Shown piece after piece: positions 32,162 to 40,429 of a stretch of 64,000 bases of DNA (its first letter is position 1; every line of letters starts with the position of its first letter). This DNA comes from Mycobacterium sp. URHD0025 (lineage in GTDB: Bacteria; Actinomycetota; Actinomycetes; Mycobacteriales; Mycobacteriaceae): contig NZ_AUEQ01000001.1 in assembly GCF_000426065.1 (NCBI RefSeq), forward strand, positions 558,001-622,000. The letters run 5' to 3'. A program made the translations under genes and the position numbers. The notes under the pieces are model-generated. The model worked only from the letters and a program-made list of their open reading frames with translations, ran no database searches and was not told where the DNA came from.

Positions 32162-33580
32162 CTACTGCGGCATCGCGGACTCGACGACCGTCAGCTTCTC
32201 CGAAAGCCCTGCCACCCTTCGGATTTCCCGGAACTCCTCGATCATGCAGTCGGTGAGCTCATGAGGATCTTCGACCGTGGCGTCATCGGAGAGCACCGAG
32301 ATGTTGAGTTGGTCGACATAGCTCCACACGGTGATGTTGAGTCCACTGCCAGTGGTGATCGGGCCCACCGAGTAGATCTCGGTGACCGTGGCGCCGCCCA
32401 CCTTGCCGCGTTCCCGAGGGCCGGGCACGTTGGAGATGTTGAGGTTGAGCACCTTGTTCTGACCGTCCTGATGGGACAGCCATTTGAACATCGCCTCCAC
32501 CGGGGCCGGCGGCATGTACGCGGCCCAGCGCGCGATCAGTTCCGGGCCGATCAGTTGATGGCTCTCCTTGGCCAGAGCGGCCGCATCATGGGCCTGGCGC
32601 ACCCGCTCGGCCGTGTCGGCGACATCGACCGGCAGCGCCACCAGCACACCGCTGAACCGGTTCCCCGAGATGCGGTCCGGCGAGAAGTCGAAACTCATCG
32701 GCACCGAGGCCAGCAACGGATGGTCGGCCTTGCCGTCGTACTTGAGGGACAACTTGCGCAATGCCCCCGACGACATGGCCAGCACGACGTCGTTGATGGT
32801 GATGCCGAGTGCCTTGCTGGTTTCCTTGACGTCGGCCAATGCCAGTGTGGCCGTGGCGAACAGGCGTTTCTCGTCGAGGATGTGGTTCATGAAGCTGGGC
32901 GGCGGGGTGAAGGGCCGGGTCAGCTCGGGTGACAGCTTGCGGCTGCTGCGCCGTACCCGCCCGAAGCCCTTGGCCGTGTAGCGGACAGTCCCGGGCAACC
33001 GGCCGAGCTGACGCATGTGGTCGACGAACGCCGAGCGCACCAACTCGGTCTTGGTGGGCGCGGGGTCGGTGGCATACGAGTCGTCGTCGCGCTGCGGGCC
33101 GTCACTCAGGTCCATCCCGCGGGCCAGCAGGTTCGCCGAGGCGACCCCGTCGGCCAGCGCGTGGTGGATCTTGCCGACCACCGCGATGCGCCCATTCGCC
33201 AGACCTTCGACGAAATACATCTCCCACAGGGGCCGGCTGCGGTCCAGGGCGGTACTGCCGATCTCGCCGATGGCCTCGTCGAGCTCGCGGCGCCCGCCCG
33301 GCGCGCGTACCCGCCACGGCCGGACGTGGTACTCCAGGTCGACATCGCAGTTCTCCCGCCACATCGGGTGGTGGAACTTGAACGGGATGTCGACAAGCTG
33401 ATAGCGGAACGGGTCCAGCTTGTGCAGCCGTCCGCGGATCACCTCCCGGAACTCATCGATCCCGAAAGTCCGGCCCCCCATGTCGTCGAGCGCGATGACC
33501 GCGATCTTCAACGTGTGCATGTGCACATTGGGCGTCTCGGTATACAGCAGGAACGCGTCCCACCCACTCAACCGTTTCAC
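32162..33580 (-). CDS. Wax ester synthase/diacylglycerol acyltransferase (WS/DGAT), Rv1425 type
   Basis: A 472-residue acyltransferase that esterifies diacylglycerol or fatty alcohols with acyl-CoA to make storage lipid at the membrane. The catalytic HHxxxDG motif is intact in KIHHALADGVAS (about residue 138). The PLWEMYFVEGL and NVPGPRERG family motifs are also present. The GTG start follows a strong GGGGAGGG site. It is downstream of, and probably cotranscribed with, the LipO-like esterase at 33608. In M. tuberculosis its counterpart Rv1425 adjoins lipO-fadD12, which here lie 22 kb away. Confidence 0.92.
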   Translation of the reverse strand: MKRLSGWDAFLLYTETPNVHMHTLKIAVIALDDMGGRTFGIDEFREVIRGRLHKLDPFRYQLVDIPFKFHHPMWRENCDVDLEYHVRPWRVRAPGGRRELDEAIGEIGSTALDRSRPLWEMYFVEGLANGRIAVVGKIHHALADGVASANLLARGMDLSDGPQRDDDSYATDPAPTKTELVRSAFVDHMRQLGRLPGTVRYTAKGFGRVRRSSRKLSPELTRPFTPPPSFMNHILDEKRLFATATLALADVKETSKALGITINDVVLAMSSGALRKLSLKYDGKADHPLLASVPMSFDFSPDRISGNRFSGVLVALPVDVADTAERVRQAHDAAALAKESHQLIGPELIARWAAYMPPAPVEAMFKWLSHQDGQNKVLNLNISNVPGPRERGKVGGATVTEIYSVGPITTGSGLNITVWSYVDQLNISVLSDDATVEDPHELTDCMIEEFREIRRVAGLSEKLTVVESAMPQ

Positions 33581-33607
33581 GGTGTCCCTCCCCTGTGGTG
33601 GAGGCGT

Positions 33608-34831
33608 CTATATGACCGCTTGAGCCTGGTCAATCGCCCTGTTTCGGTGAACCTGGTTGAGGAACAAGCCGATTGCGGTCGCCATCGCCCCGGTTCTGGC
33701 GCCGTCGGTCATGTCGAAGGCGTGGCCGGCACCGGGCAATTCGATGTAACTGACCACGGCGCGTGACACGGCTTTGAGCTTGTCGACGAAACCGCGTGCC
33801 TGCGCCACCGGGATGACACTGTCGCCGGTGCCGTGGATGACGAGAAACGGCGGGGCATCGGGATGGATCTGGGCGATCGGCGAGGCCTTCCGGAAGATTT
33901 CCGGATGGCGATCGATCTTGCGGCCCACCACGATCCGTTCCAGGAAGTCGACGAACCGGACCCGCTCCTCGGTCGACCGGTCCTCCCAGTCGTAACGCCC
34001 GTAGATGCCCACCACGGCATCGACCGAGGTGTCGGCCCCGTCCGGAAGGTTGCCCTGCAGATCGGGATCGTTCGGGGTGAGCCCGGCCAGTGCGGCCAGG
34101 TGACCACCGGCCGAGCAGCCCGCCACGGCGACGAAGTTGCGGTCGCCGCCGAACTTGTCGACATTGGCCCGCGCCCAGGCGATTGCCGCCTTGACGTCGG
34201 TGACGTGCCGCGGCCAGCGATGGTGCGGGGCCACGCGATAGTCGATCGACAGACACACCCAGCCCTGTTGGGCCAGATGCGACAACAGTGCGTAGCCCTG
34301 CAGGATCCGGCCGCCGTGCACCCAGGCGCCGCCCGGTACGAACAGCAGCACCGGCGCGGGTTCGGCCGGCAGATGCTTGGGCCGCCACACATCGAGCAAC
34401 TGGGCGGGGTCGTCGCCGTAGCGCACCGAGGTCCGATACACGTCGCGCCGGTACTCCAGGCTGTGCCACAACGGCGGCACGCTGTCCGGGTGCGGCCAGT
34501 CGATGGCCAGGTCAGCGGGCGAGACGACCCCCCGCAGTGCCTCCTGGACGATGGCGTTGGTTTGCTCCCGCTCCGTCTTGCGCAGCTCGCCGTTGTCCGG
34601 CGCGAGCCAGGACTTCGCCGACGAGGTGACGAATCCGGGCAAGTGGCGGAATCCCCACACACTCATGGCGGTAAGAGCGCCGAGCGGTTCCAGGCGCTTG
34701 CCCACCATTGGCAGCGAAGCCGCCGCCACGCTCAGTGCCAGCATATGGTCGGCGGGAGTGGCATGTAGCAACCATCGCGCTCGATCAGCGAGCGTCGGTG
34801 CGGGGTACCGGTTATCCGGTCGTGCCGTCAT
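33608..34831 (-). CDS. LipO-like alpha/beta-hydrolase esterase, second copy
   Basis: A 407-residue paralogue of the 9486 esterase. The oxyanion segment is VPGGAWVHGG, the nucleophile elbow AGCSAGGHLA, the acid in HGTGDSVIP and the histidine in GAGHAFDMT. An N-terminal region of about 90 residues contains a hydrophobic stretch (MLALSVAAASLPMVG), suggesting membrane association. It is followed by the WS/DGAT gene on the same strand (27 bases), a pairing of lipid hydrolysis and esterification. It diverges from the fadE gene over a 124-base region with a CRP-like site. Confidence 0.87.
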   Translation of the reverse strand: MTARPDNRYPAPTLADRARWLLHATPADHMLALSVAAASLPMVGKRLEPLGALTAMSVWGFRHLPGFVTSSAKSWLAPDNGELRKTEREQTNAIVQEALRGVVSPADLAIDWPHPDSVPPLWHSLEYRRDVYRTSVRYGDDPAQLLDVWRPKHLPAEPAPVLLFVPGGAWVHGGRILQGYALLSHLAQQGWVCLSIDYRVAPHHRWPRHVTDVKAAIAWARANVDKFGGDRNFVAVAGCSAGGHLAALAGLTPNDPDLQGNLPDGADTSVDAVVGIYGRYDWEDRSTEERVRFVDFLERIVVGRKIDRHPEIFRKASPIAQIHPDAPPFLVIHGTGDSVIPVAQARGFVDKLKAVSRAVVSYIELPGAGHAFDMTDGARTGAMATAIGLFLNQVHRNRAIDQAQAVI

Positions 34832-34901
34832 TGCGCGAGCGTACCCCGCAGCGGATTGGCGGACGGGACAACTTCGCCGAGTTGTTCACCCGGCGTCAAA
34901 A

Positions 34902-34917
34902 TGTGACCTGCATCACG
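34902..34917. promoter_or_regulatory. CRP-like binding site ahead of fadE
   Basis: TGTGACCTGCATCACG matches the CRP consensus TGTGA-N6-TCACA at nine of ten fixed bases. It lies 38 bases before the fadE ATG and 70 bases before the divergent esterase. It suggests cAMP-dependent control of fatty acid use. Confidence 0.55.
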
Positions 34918-34955
34918 TCGACGCGGCCGCGGGATCCCCGTTAGCTTCGCTAACC

Positions 34956-37154
34956 ATGACTAAGTCTGCGCTGGCCATCACCGAAGAGCACCAGGACCTC
35001 GCCGATGCGGCGCTCGGGCAGTTCAACCGGCTCGGCAGCCGCGCAGCTGCCCGCGCCACACTTGAGAATCCGAGCACCCACCCCGTCGAGATCTGGTCCG
35101 CCGGCGCCGAACTTGGGTGGAACGGACTGGCCATCTCCGAGGAGTACGGCGGTTCCGGGTTCGGTCTGCCTGAACTTGCGGTCGTCGCCGAGGTGGCCGG
35201 CCGCGAACTGTCCCCCGGCCCGTTCCTGCCGACCGTGTCGGCCTCGGTGGTCATCGACCGCTACGCCCCGGATGGTGTTCGCGCCGAACTACTTCCTGGC
35301 CTGGCCGACGGCACCACCGTGGCAGCGCTCGGGCTCGCCGGCTCGGTGAGCATCGGTGCTGACGGTCTGGTCGGCGGACAGGTCCGCGCCGTGCTGGGCG
35401 CACCCGACGCACAGGTGCTCGTGCTGGCGGCCGGGGACGACGTCGTCATCGTGGATGCCACAGCAGACGGGATCACCGTCACCGCACAAGATTCCCTCGA
35501 CACGACACGCAGCATCGGCGCGGTGGACCTACGCGGGGTGGCCGTCGACGAGAACCGGATCCTGCGCGGTGTCGCGCGGGCCGCCCGCACGGTGTTCCGG
35601 ATCCTCGGCTCCGCGGAAGCGGTAGGAGTGTCATGGGCCGCACTCGACATGGCCGTCGAGTACGCGAAGGTACGCGAGCAGTTCGGCCGCACCATCGGCA
35701 CATTCCAGGCCGTCAAACACCACGCGGCCAACATGCTCGTCGACGCCGAACAGACGACCGCCGCGGTGTGGGACGCCGCCCGTGCCGAAGACCTCGAGGG
35801 CGCCTGGTTCGCCGCCGCGGTGGCCGCGTCTCACGCGATCCGTGCGGTGATCTTCAACGCCGAGAACAACATTCAATTGCACGGTGGCATCGGTTTCACC
35901 TGGGAGCACGACGCACACCTCTACCTGCGCCGCGCCCGAACCCTGGCCGCGGTGCTCGGTGACGGTGCCGATCCCCTGATCGACGTCGTCGACGGGCAAC
36001 GCAGCGGGCAGGCACACGGGGCCTCCTTCGCACTACCCGAAGAGGCCGAGCGTTACCGGAAGGACGCGCGCGACGCCGCGGAAGCTGTCCGCGCGCTGCC
36101 CGAGGACAAGCGCCGCGACTACCTGGTGGACTCGGGCTACCTGGTGCCGCACTGGCCGAAGCCGTACGGCCGCGCCGCTGATGTGTTGGAGCAGTTGGTG
36201 ATCGAGGAAGAATTTGGTCCGGCGGGCAGGAGCGAAGCCACCGGGGAATCGGCACAGATCGAGCGGGCGGACATGGGCATCACCGGCTGGGTGACCCTCA
36301 CCATCGCACAAGCCGGCACCGAAGATCAGCGGCAGCGCTGGGTGGAGCCGGTGCTGCGCGGCCAGGTCATGTGGTGCCAGCTGTTCTCTGAACCGGGCGC
36401 GGGTTCGGATGCCGCGGCGGTGCGCACCGCGGCCAAGAAGGTCGACGGCGGTTGGCGGGTCACCGGTCAGAAGGTGTGGACCAGCCTGGCTCAGCACTGT
36501 CAGTGGGGCCTGGCCACCGTGCGCACCGACCCCGACGCGCCCAAGCACGCCGGCGTGACCATGATGGCGATCGACATGAAAGCCCCTGGGGTGACGGTGA
36601 ATCCGCTACGCGGCCTGACCGGCGACGCGCACTTCAACGAGGTGTTCTTCGATGACGTGTTTGTCCCCGACGCCGATGTGGTGGGCGACGTGAACAAAGG
36701 CTGGCTGGTGGCGCGCGCCACCCTGGGCAACGAGCGCATCTCGATCGGCGGCGGTTCCGCGGCACCGACCGGTTTCGACGCCGACGAGCTGGTGTCCCTG
36801 ATCGATGCCGATCCCGACGGGGCCCGCTACGTGCGCCGCGCCGGCGAGGTGATCGCCGTCGGACACACGCTGCGCCTGCTGAATCTGCGCCGGGTCAGCC
36901 GCGCCATCGCCGGCGCCGAGCCGGGCCCCGAGGGCAACGTCACCAAGCTGCTGGTGGCTGAGCACTCCCAGCATCTGACCGAGCTGGGCATGGACCTCGT
37001 GGGCTCGGCCGCAGTCACCGGCCAGACGCCGAAGCTGACCCGGGCTTATCTCGGCAACCGCGCCATGACCATCGCCGGCGGGACATCCGAGATCACCCGC
37101 AACACCATCGCCGAGCGCATCCTGGGCCTGCCCCGCGACCCGCTGCTGAAGTAG
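34956..37154 (+). CDS. Two-domain acyl-CoA dehydrogenase (FadE6/FadE22 type)
   Basis: A 732-residue fusion of two acyl-CoA dehydrogenase domains, a mycobacterial arrangement. Domain 1 (about 1-350) has SEEYGGSGFGLPE and a VREQFGRTIGTFQAVKHHAA signature. Domain 2 (about 365-732) has CQLFSEPGAGSDAAAVRT and ends with a TIAGGTSEITRN motif near the C-terminus. Each binds FAD and the pair likely forms one catalytic unit for alpha-beta dehydrogenation of an acyl-CoA. ATG 34956 is chosen because the family domain starts directly after. A CRP-like site precedes it. It converges with an SDR gene 8 bases away. Confidence 0.9.
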   Translation: MTKSALAITEEHQDLADAALGQFNRLGSRAAARATLENPSTHPVEIWSAGAELGWNGLAISEEYGGSGFGLPELAVVAEVAGRELSPGPFLPTVSASVVIDRYAPDGVRAELLPGLADGTTVAALGLAGSVSIGADGLVGGQVRAVLGAPDAQVLVLAAGDDVVIVDATADGITVTAQDSLDTTRSIGAVDLRGVAVDENRILRGVARAARTVFRILGSAEAVGVSWAALDMAVEYAKVREQFGRTIGTFQAVKHHAANMLVDAEQTTAAVWDAARAEDLEGAWFAAAVAASHAIRAVIFNAENNIQLHGGIGFTWEHDAHLYLRRARTLAAVLGDGADPLIDVVDGQRSGQAHGASFALPEEAERYRKDARDAAEAVRALPEDKRRDYLVDSGYLVPHWPKPYGRAADVLEQLVIEEEFGPAGRSEATGESAQIERADMGITGWVTLTIAQAGTEDQRQRWVEPVLRGQVMWCQLFSEPGAGSDAAAVRTAAKKVDGGWRVTGQKVWTSLAQHCQWGLATVRTDPDAPKHAGVTMMAIDMKAPGVTVNPLRGLTGDAHFNEVFFDDVFVPDADVVGDVNKGWLVARATLGNERISIGGGSAAPTGFDADELVSLIDADPDGARYVRRAGEVIAVGHTLRLLNLRRVSRAIAGAEPGPEGNVTKLLVAEHSQHLTELGMDLVGSAAVTGQTPKLTRAYLGNRAMTIAGGTSEITRNTIAERILGLPRDPLLK

Positions 37155-37162
37155 CCGCCGGC

Positions 37163-37933
37163 CTACACCGTCGGCACGGTGCCGCCGTCGACCACCACCT
37201 CGGCGCCCACGATGGAGGATGCGGCGTCGGACACCAGGAACGCGACCACCTCGGCGACTTCGGCAGGCTGGGCCGGCCGCCCCAGCGGGATGCCGCCGAG
37301 CGCGGACATCACCGATTCGAGCGCGTCCGCGCGGGAGGTCTCGGCGGCTGCGGCGATGCGATCGATCAACGCCTCGGCTGCCGTGGTCTGGATGAAACCC
37401 GGGGATACGGTGTTGACCCGAATGCCCTTGGGCGCCATCTCATTCGCCAGGCCCTTGCTGTAGGCCCGCAGCCCCGCCTTGGCCGCCGCGTACCCCAGGG
37501 TGGCGTCGTACAGCGGCATCCGACTCTGAATCGACCCGATGTGCACCACCGCGCCCGAACCCGCTTCGATCATCATGGGCAGCAGCGCCCGGTCGAGCCG
37601 CACCGCCGCCAACAGGTTCAGGCTGAGCTCATCGGCCCAATCCTGATCGCTGAGCGCCGCGAATCCTCCGGATGGCGCCGCGGAGCCGCCCGCCGTGTGC
37701 ACCAAGATCTGGGCACCGCCATTCCGGCGGACATGAGACGCCAGATCGGCGACATCGGTCACCGAGGTCAGGTCCGCGGCGACGAAATCGTCTGCTGCCA
37801 CGGAACCTTCACCGCGGTGACGCGCCACTGCCGTCACGTGTGCACCGGCATCCCGCAGCCGAGCGACAATCGCGGCGCCCGCGCCCTTGGTGCCACCGGT
37901 CACCACCGCGCGCCGCCCTTCGAGCCCGCTCAC
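37163..37933 (-). CDS. Short-chain dehydrogenase/reductase
   Basis: A 256-residue SDR. Cofactor motif [13 protein letters not shown]-equivalent HTAGGSA, Ser in [11 protein letters not shown], Tyr-Lys in [12 protein letters not shown] 37931-37933 overlaps the MerR stop (GTGA), which fixes the start and implies translational coupling with the regulator. The C-terminal [13 protein letters not shown] is typical. The substrate is unknown; the coupled MerR suggests a detoxification role for a reactive carbonyl. Confidence 0.88.
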   Translation of the reverse strand: MSGLEGRRAVVTGGTKGAGAAIVARLRDAGAHVTAVARHRGEGSVAADDFVAADLTSVTDVADLASHVRRNGGAQILVHTAGGSAAPSGGFAALSDQDWADELSLNLLAAVRLDRALLPMMIEAGSGAVVHIGSIQSRMPLYDATLGYAAAKAGLRAYSKGLANEMAPKGIRVNTVSPGFIQTTAAEALIDRIAAAAETSRADALESVMSALGGIPLGRPAQPAEVAEVVAFLVSDAASSIVGAEVVVDGGTVPTV

Positions 37934-38757
37934 GCGTCGGCCCGAAAGACCGGCCAGCACAATGTGGTGGACCACTCCGTGGAATCGTCTGTGTCCCAAG
38001 CGAATCTCTCGTAGTACTCACGCAGCGGGCCCTCCACACTGATTTCGTGGCGGTTCGCGTACTCGCCGAGAGCGCTGTAGGCCAGGTCGACATCGTCATG
38101 CGGCCCGCGGTGACGCATGACCGCGAGCTCGGCCGCCGGAATGACGACGTCCCGCACGCGCCCAGCCGGCCGCACACCGCGTTCGACAGGAATGAACACC
38201 GTTGCGGTGCCGTGATCGTGGGCGAAGATGTCGAAGTCGAACAGCGCCGCGGGCGCCCCGGCGGCCCCCGAGTTCGCATTTGCGGCGACCGTTGCCCGCA
38301 GTTCGCCCATAGCGCCATGCCACCAGGGCAACAGATCGTCACGGTCCACGGTCGCGGTGATCGCGGCGGCGGAGGTCGCCGCGATGCTGATGTGCTCGAT
38401 AGCCGCAGCTGCTGAATTCCCCGCGGGACGCTCGAGGATCGCACGCAGGGATTCGACGGCGCTGCGGGTCTCGGCGAGTTGGTCCTCCAACCGTTGCAGA
38501 TGACCGCTGATCAGCCTGTTGCGGTCGGCTGGGGCGGACGTCAGCACCGCTCGTACATCGGCGATGGGCATTCCCAGCTGACGAAGCCGGCGCACCACCT
38601 GGGCCGTCGGCACCTGGTCGGCGACGTAGTACCGGTACCCGGTGCTCGAATCGATACGGTCAGGCTCGAGCAGGCCGACCTCGTGATAGTGCCGCAGCGT
38701 CTTGACCGACAGCTGCGTCATTCGGGAGAAATCTCCGATGGACAGATCGAGCGTCAT
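37930..38757 (-). CDS. MerR regulator with GyrI-like effector domain
   Basis: A 275-residue MerR-family activator. The N-terminal winged helix ([20 protein letters not shown], then [10 protein letters not shown]) and the coiled-coil dimer helix (about 75-110) are clear. The C-terminal half resembles a GyrI/BmrR-type drug-binding domain with a FIPVERGV strand. Its own promoter shows the elongated 19-base spacer with a dyad, as expected for MerR autoregulation. It is coupled to the SDR gene by a GTGA overlap and diverges from the NTF2-fold gene. Confidence 0.88.
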   Translation of the reverse strand: MTLDLSIGDFSRMTQLSVKTLRHYHEVGLLEPDRIDSSTGYRYYVADQVPTAQVVRRLRQLGMPIADVRAVLTSAPADRNRLISGHLQRLEDQLAETRSAVESLRAILERPAGNSAAAAIEHISIAATSAAAITATVDRDDLLPWWHGAMGELRATVAANANSGAAGAPAALFDFDIFAHDHGTATVFIPVERGVRPAGRVRDVVIPAAELAVMRHRGPHDDVDLAYSALGEYANRHEISVEGPLREYYERFAWDTDDSTEWSTTLCWPVFRADA

Positions 38758-38763
38758 GAGGTC

Positions 38764-38794
38764 AGTGTGAAGGCTCCCCCAAGGGGAGACTCAA
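38764..38794 (-). promoter_or_regulatory. MerR-type promoter with 19-base spacer and dyad
   Basis: On the minus strand, TTGAGT (38794-38789) and CACACT (38769-38764) are separated by 19 bases, longer than the usual 17. CTCCCC/GGGGAG (38774-38779 and 38783-38788) is a dyad within that spacer. This is the architecture that MerR proteins activate by DNA distortion. Confidence 0.6.
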
Positions 38795-38846
38795 GGTTCG
38801 ATGTCGGCCTTGACCCTCCGCTCACCGACGGGTCGACGCTGTCAGC

Positions 38847-39209
38847 ATGTCCATTGAACAGATGTGTGAAATACCCGCCGCGGCGCGCCGCTACGTCGAC
38901 GCTGTCAATTCCCTCGATGTCGAAGCGGTCCTGGCCGCTCTCACTCCTGACGCGCTGGTCCACGACAACCAGCGCGAGTTCACCACTCCAGACGCCATCC
39001 GCACCTGGGTGCGCGACGAGATCGTCGGTGATCGAGTCACCATGCAGGTCATCGAGGTGGTGGAGCGGTCCGGGGTAACGGTGCTGCGAGCCCGTTATGA
39101 CGGCGACTACGACAAGACGAATCTGCCCGAGGAGTTGATCCTCACCAACTACATCGTGACCCGCGACGACTTGATCGCCGCGTTGTTCATCGTGTTCAAC
39201 AAGTCCTGA
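38847..39209 (+). CDS. NTF2/SnoaL-like small protein
   Basis: A 120-residue protein with the NTF2-like (SnoaL) pattern: an N-terminal helix YVDAVNSLDVEAVLAALTPDALVHD, a mid-helix DAIRTWVRDEI, then beta-strands ending in ALFIVFNKS. The fold serves as isomerase, dehydratase or ligand-binding protein. It diverges from the MerR gene over 89 bases and may be a target of that regulator. No exact function can be given. Confidence 0.8.
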   Translation: MSIEQMCEIPAAARRYVDAVNSLDVEAVLAALTPDALVHDNQREFTTPDAIRTWVRDEIVGDRVTMQVIEVVERSGVTVLRARYDGDYDKTNLPEELILTNYIVTRDDLIAALFIVFNKS

Positions 39210-39256
39210 CGCGGCCTTTTTCCACACCGCCGAGATCACCGGGTAGAACTGTGGGG

Positions 39257-40153
39257 GTGACGACCGCCACCCCCACCGGCTTCCACCCGGATCTCGAACG
39301 CATCGCCCGCTTCATCCCGCGCCAACTGGTGAGCAGGCGGACGTTGCCGCTGCTCCAGCGGCTGACGATGTTGCAGAACCGGCAGACACCCGCTGACGTC
39401 GAGGTACTGACCTTGAGCTCCGGCGTCGGAGTGCGGTTGTTCCGGCCGACCGGTGTCACCGAGCCGACGCCGGCCCTGTTGTGGATCCACGGCGGCGGCT
39501 ACGTGCTGGGCAGCCCCGCGCAGGACGACGCCCTGTGCCGGCGCTTCGCCAGGGAACTGGGCGCCACGGTGGCCGCGGTCAAGTACCGGCTGGCACCGCA
39601 GAATCCCTACCCGGCCGGGCTGGAGGACTGCTACGACGCGGTGAAATGGCTGGCGGCACTTCCCGCGGTCGATTCGTCGCGGGTCGCGGTGGCCGGCGCC
39701 AGCGCGGGCGGTGGGTTGGCCGCCGCGCTTGCCCTGCTTGCGCGCGATCGCGGCGAGGTTTCCCTGGCCGCGCAGATTCTGGTCTACCCGATGCTCGACG
39801 ACCGGTCGGTGGGCCCGGAGTTGGAGAATCCCGGCCACCGGCTGTGGACGCAGGGCAGCAACAAGTTCGGCTGGTCGGCTTACCTCGGCGGAGCCGATCC
39901 GGCCGTCGCGGTACCGGGCCGACGTCTTGATCTTGCCGGGCTGCCGCCGGCCTGGATCGGTGTCGGGACGCTGGACCTGTTCCACGACGAGGACATGGCC
40001 TACGCCGAGCGGCTACGCGACGCCGGCGTCGAATGCCAGGTGGAAGAGGTGTACGGGGCGTTCCACGGGTTCGATCAGATCGCGGCGAAAACACCTGTGG
40101 CCCAAGCCTTCATGGCCAGTCAGTGCGCGAGTTTACGGGTGGCGTTCGCCTGA
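39257..40153 (+). CDS. HSL-family alpha/beta-hydrolase esterase
   Basis: A 298-residue hormone-sensitive-lipase-type esterase. The HGGG oxyanion motif is in LWIHGGGYVLG (about residue 77), the nucleophile in AGASAGGGL (about 150), and the acid and histidine in the C-terminal LFHDED and GAFHGFDQI segments. The start is one of two nearby GTG codons (39251 or 39257). Its last 21 bases overlap the convergent small gene at 40133. It cleaves short-chain esters or lactones; the physiological substrate is unknown. Confidence 0.87.
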   Translation: MTTATPTGFHPDLERIARFIPRQLVSRRTLPLLQRLTMLQNRQTPADVEVLTLSSGVGVRLFRPTGVTEPTPALLWIHGGGYVLGSPAQDDALCRRFARELGATVAAVKYRLAPQNPYPAGLEDCYDAVKWLAALPAVDSSRVAVAGASAGGGLAAALALLARDRGEVSLAAQILVYPMLDDRSVGPELENPGHRLWTQGSNKFGWSAYLGGADPAVAVPGRRLDLAGLPPAWIGVGTLDLFHDEDMAYAERLRDAGVECQVEEVYGAFHGFDQIAAKTPVAQAFMASQCASLRVAFA

Positions 40154-40378
40154 TTCGCGCTGCTGCCGCAGGTACCGGCAGGCCTGTCCCAGCAGACAAC
40201 GGTCGGCGGCCGACAAGGCCCTGATCCTGGGCACGTGACCGGCGACGGTCCTGGCGAACCTGACACGCAACTGCTCGGCGGTCATACCGAATTCGAGCCA
40301 GACGTCGTCCTCGCGTGGACCCCCGTAGGGAGCCCACGCGAGGACGAACTTCAGCAGCACACGCTCGAAGGTGTCCAT
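40133..40378 (-). CDS. Small DUF3263-like protein
   Basis: An 81-residue basic protein. The pattern FERVLLKFVLAW, then PREDDVWLEFGMTAEQLRVRF, resembles DUF3263, a small mycobacterial family that looks like a sigma-factor or HTH-related helical domain. It lies downstream of the permease gene on the same strand and overlaps the convergent esterase end by 21 bases. The function is unknown. Confidence 0.55.
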   Translation of the reverse strand: MDTFERVLLKFVLAWAPYGGPREDDVWLEFGMTAEQLRVRFARTVAGHVPRIRALSAADRCLLGQACRYLRQQRESGERHP

Positions 40379-40429
40379 CTACCGGCCTGGTCGGTGATCG
40401 GTCGCCGATGGCTTCGATCTCGAGCGGTT

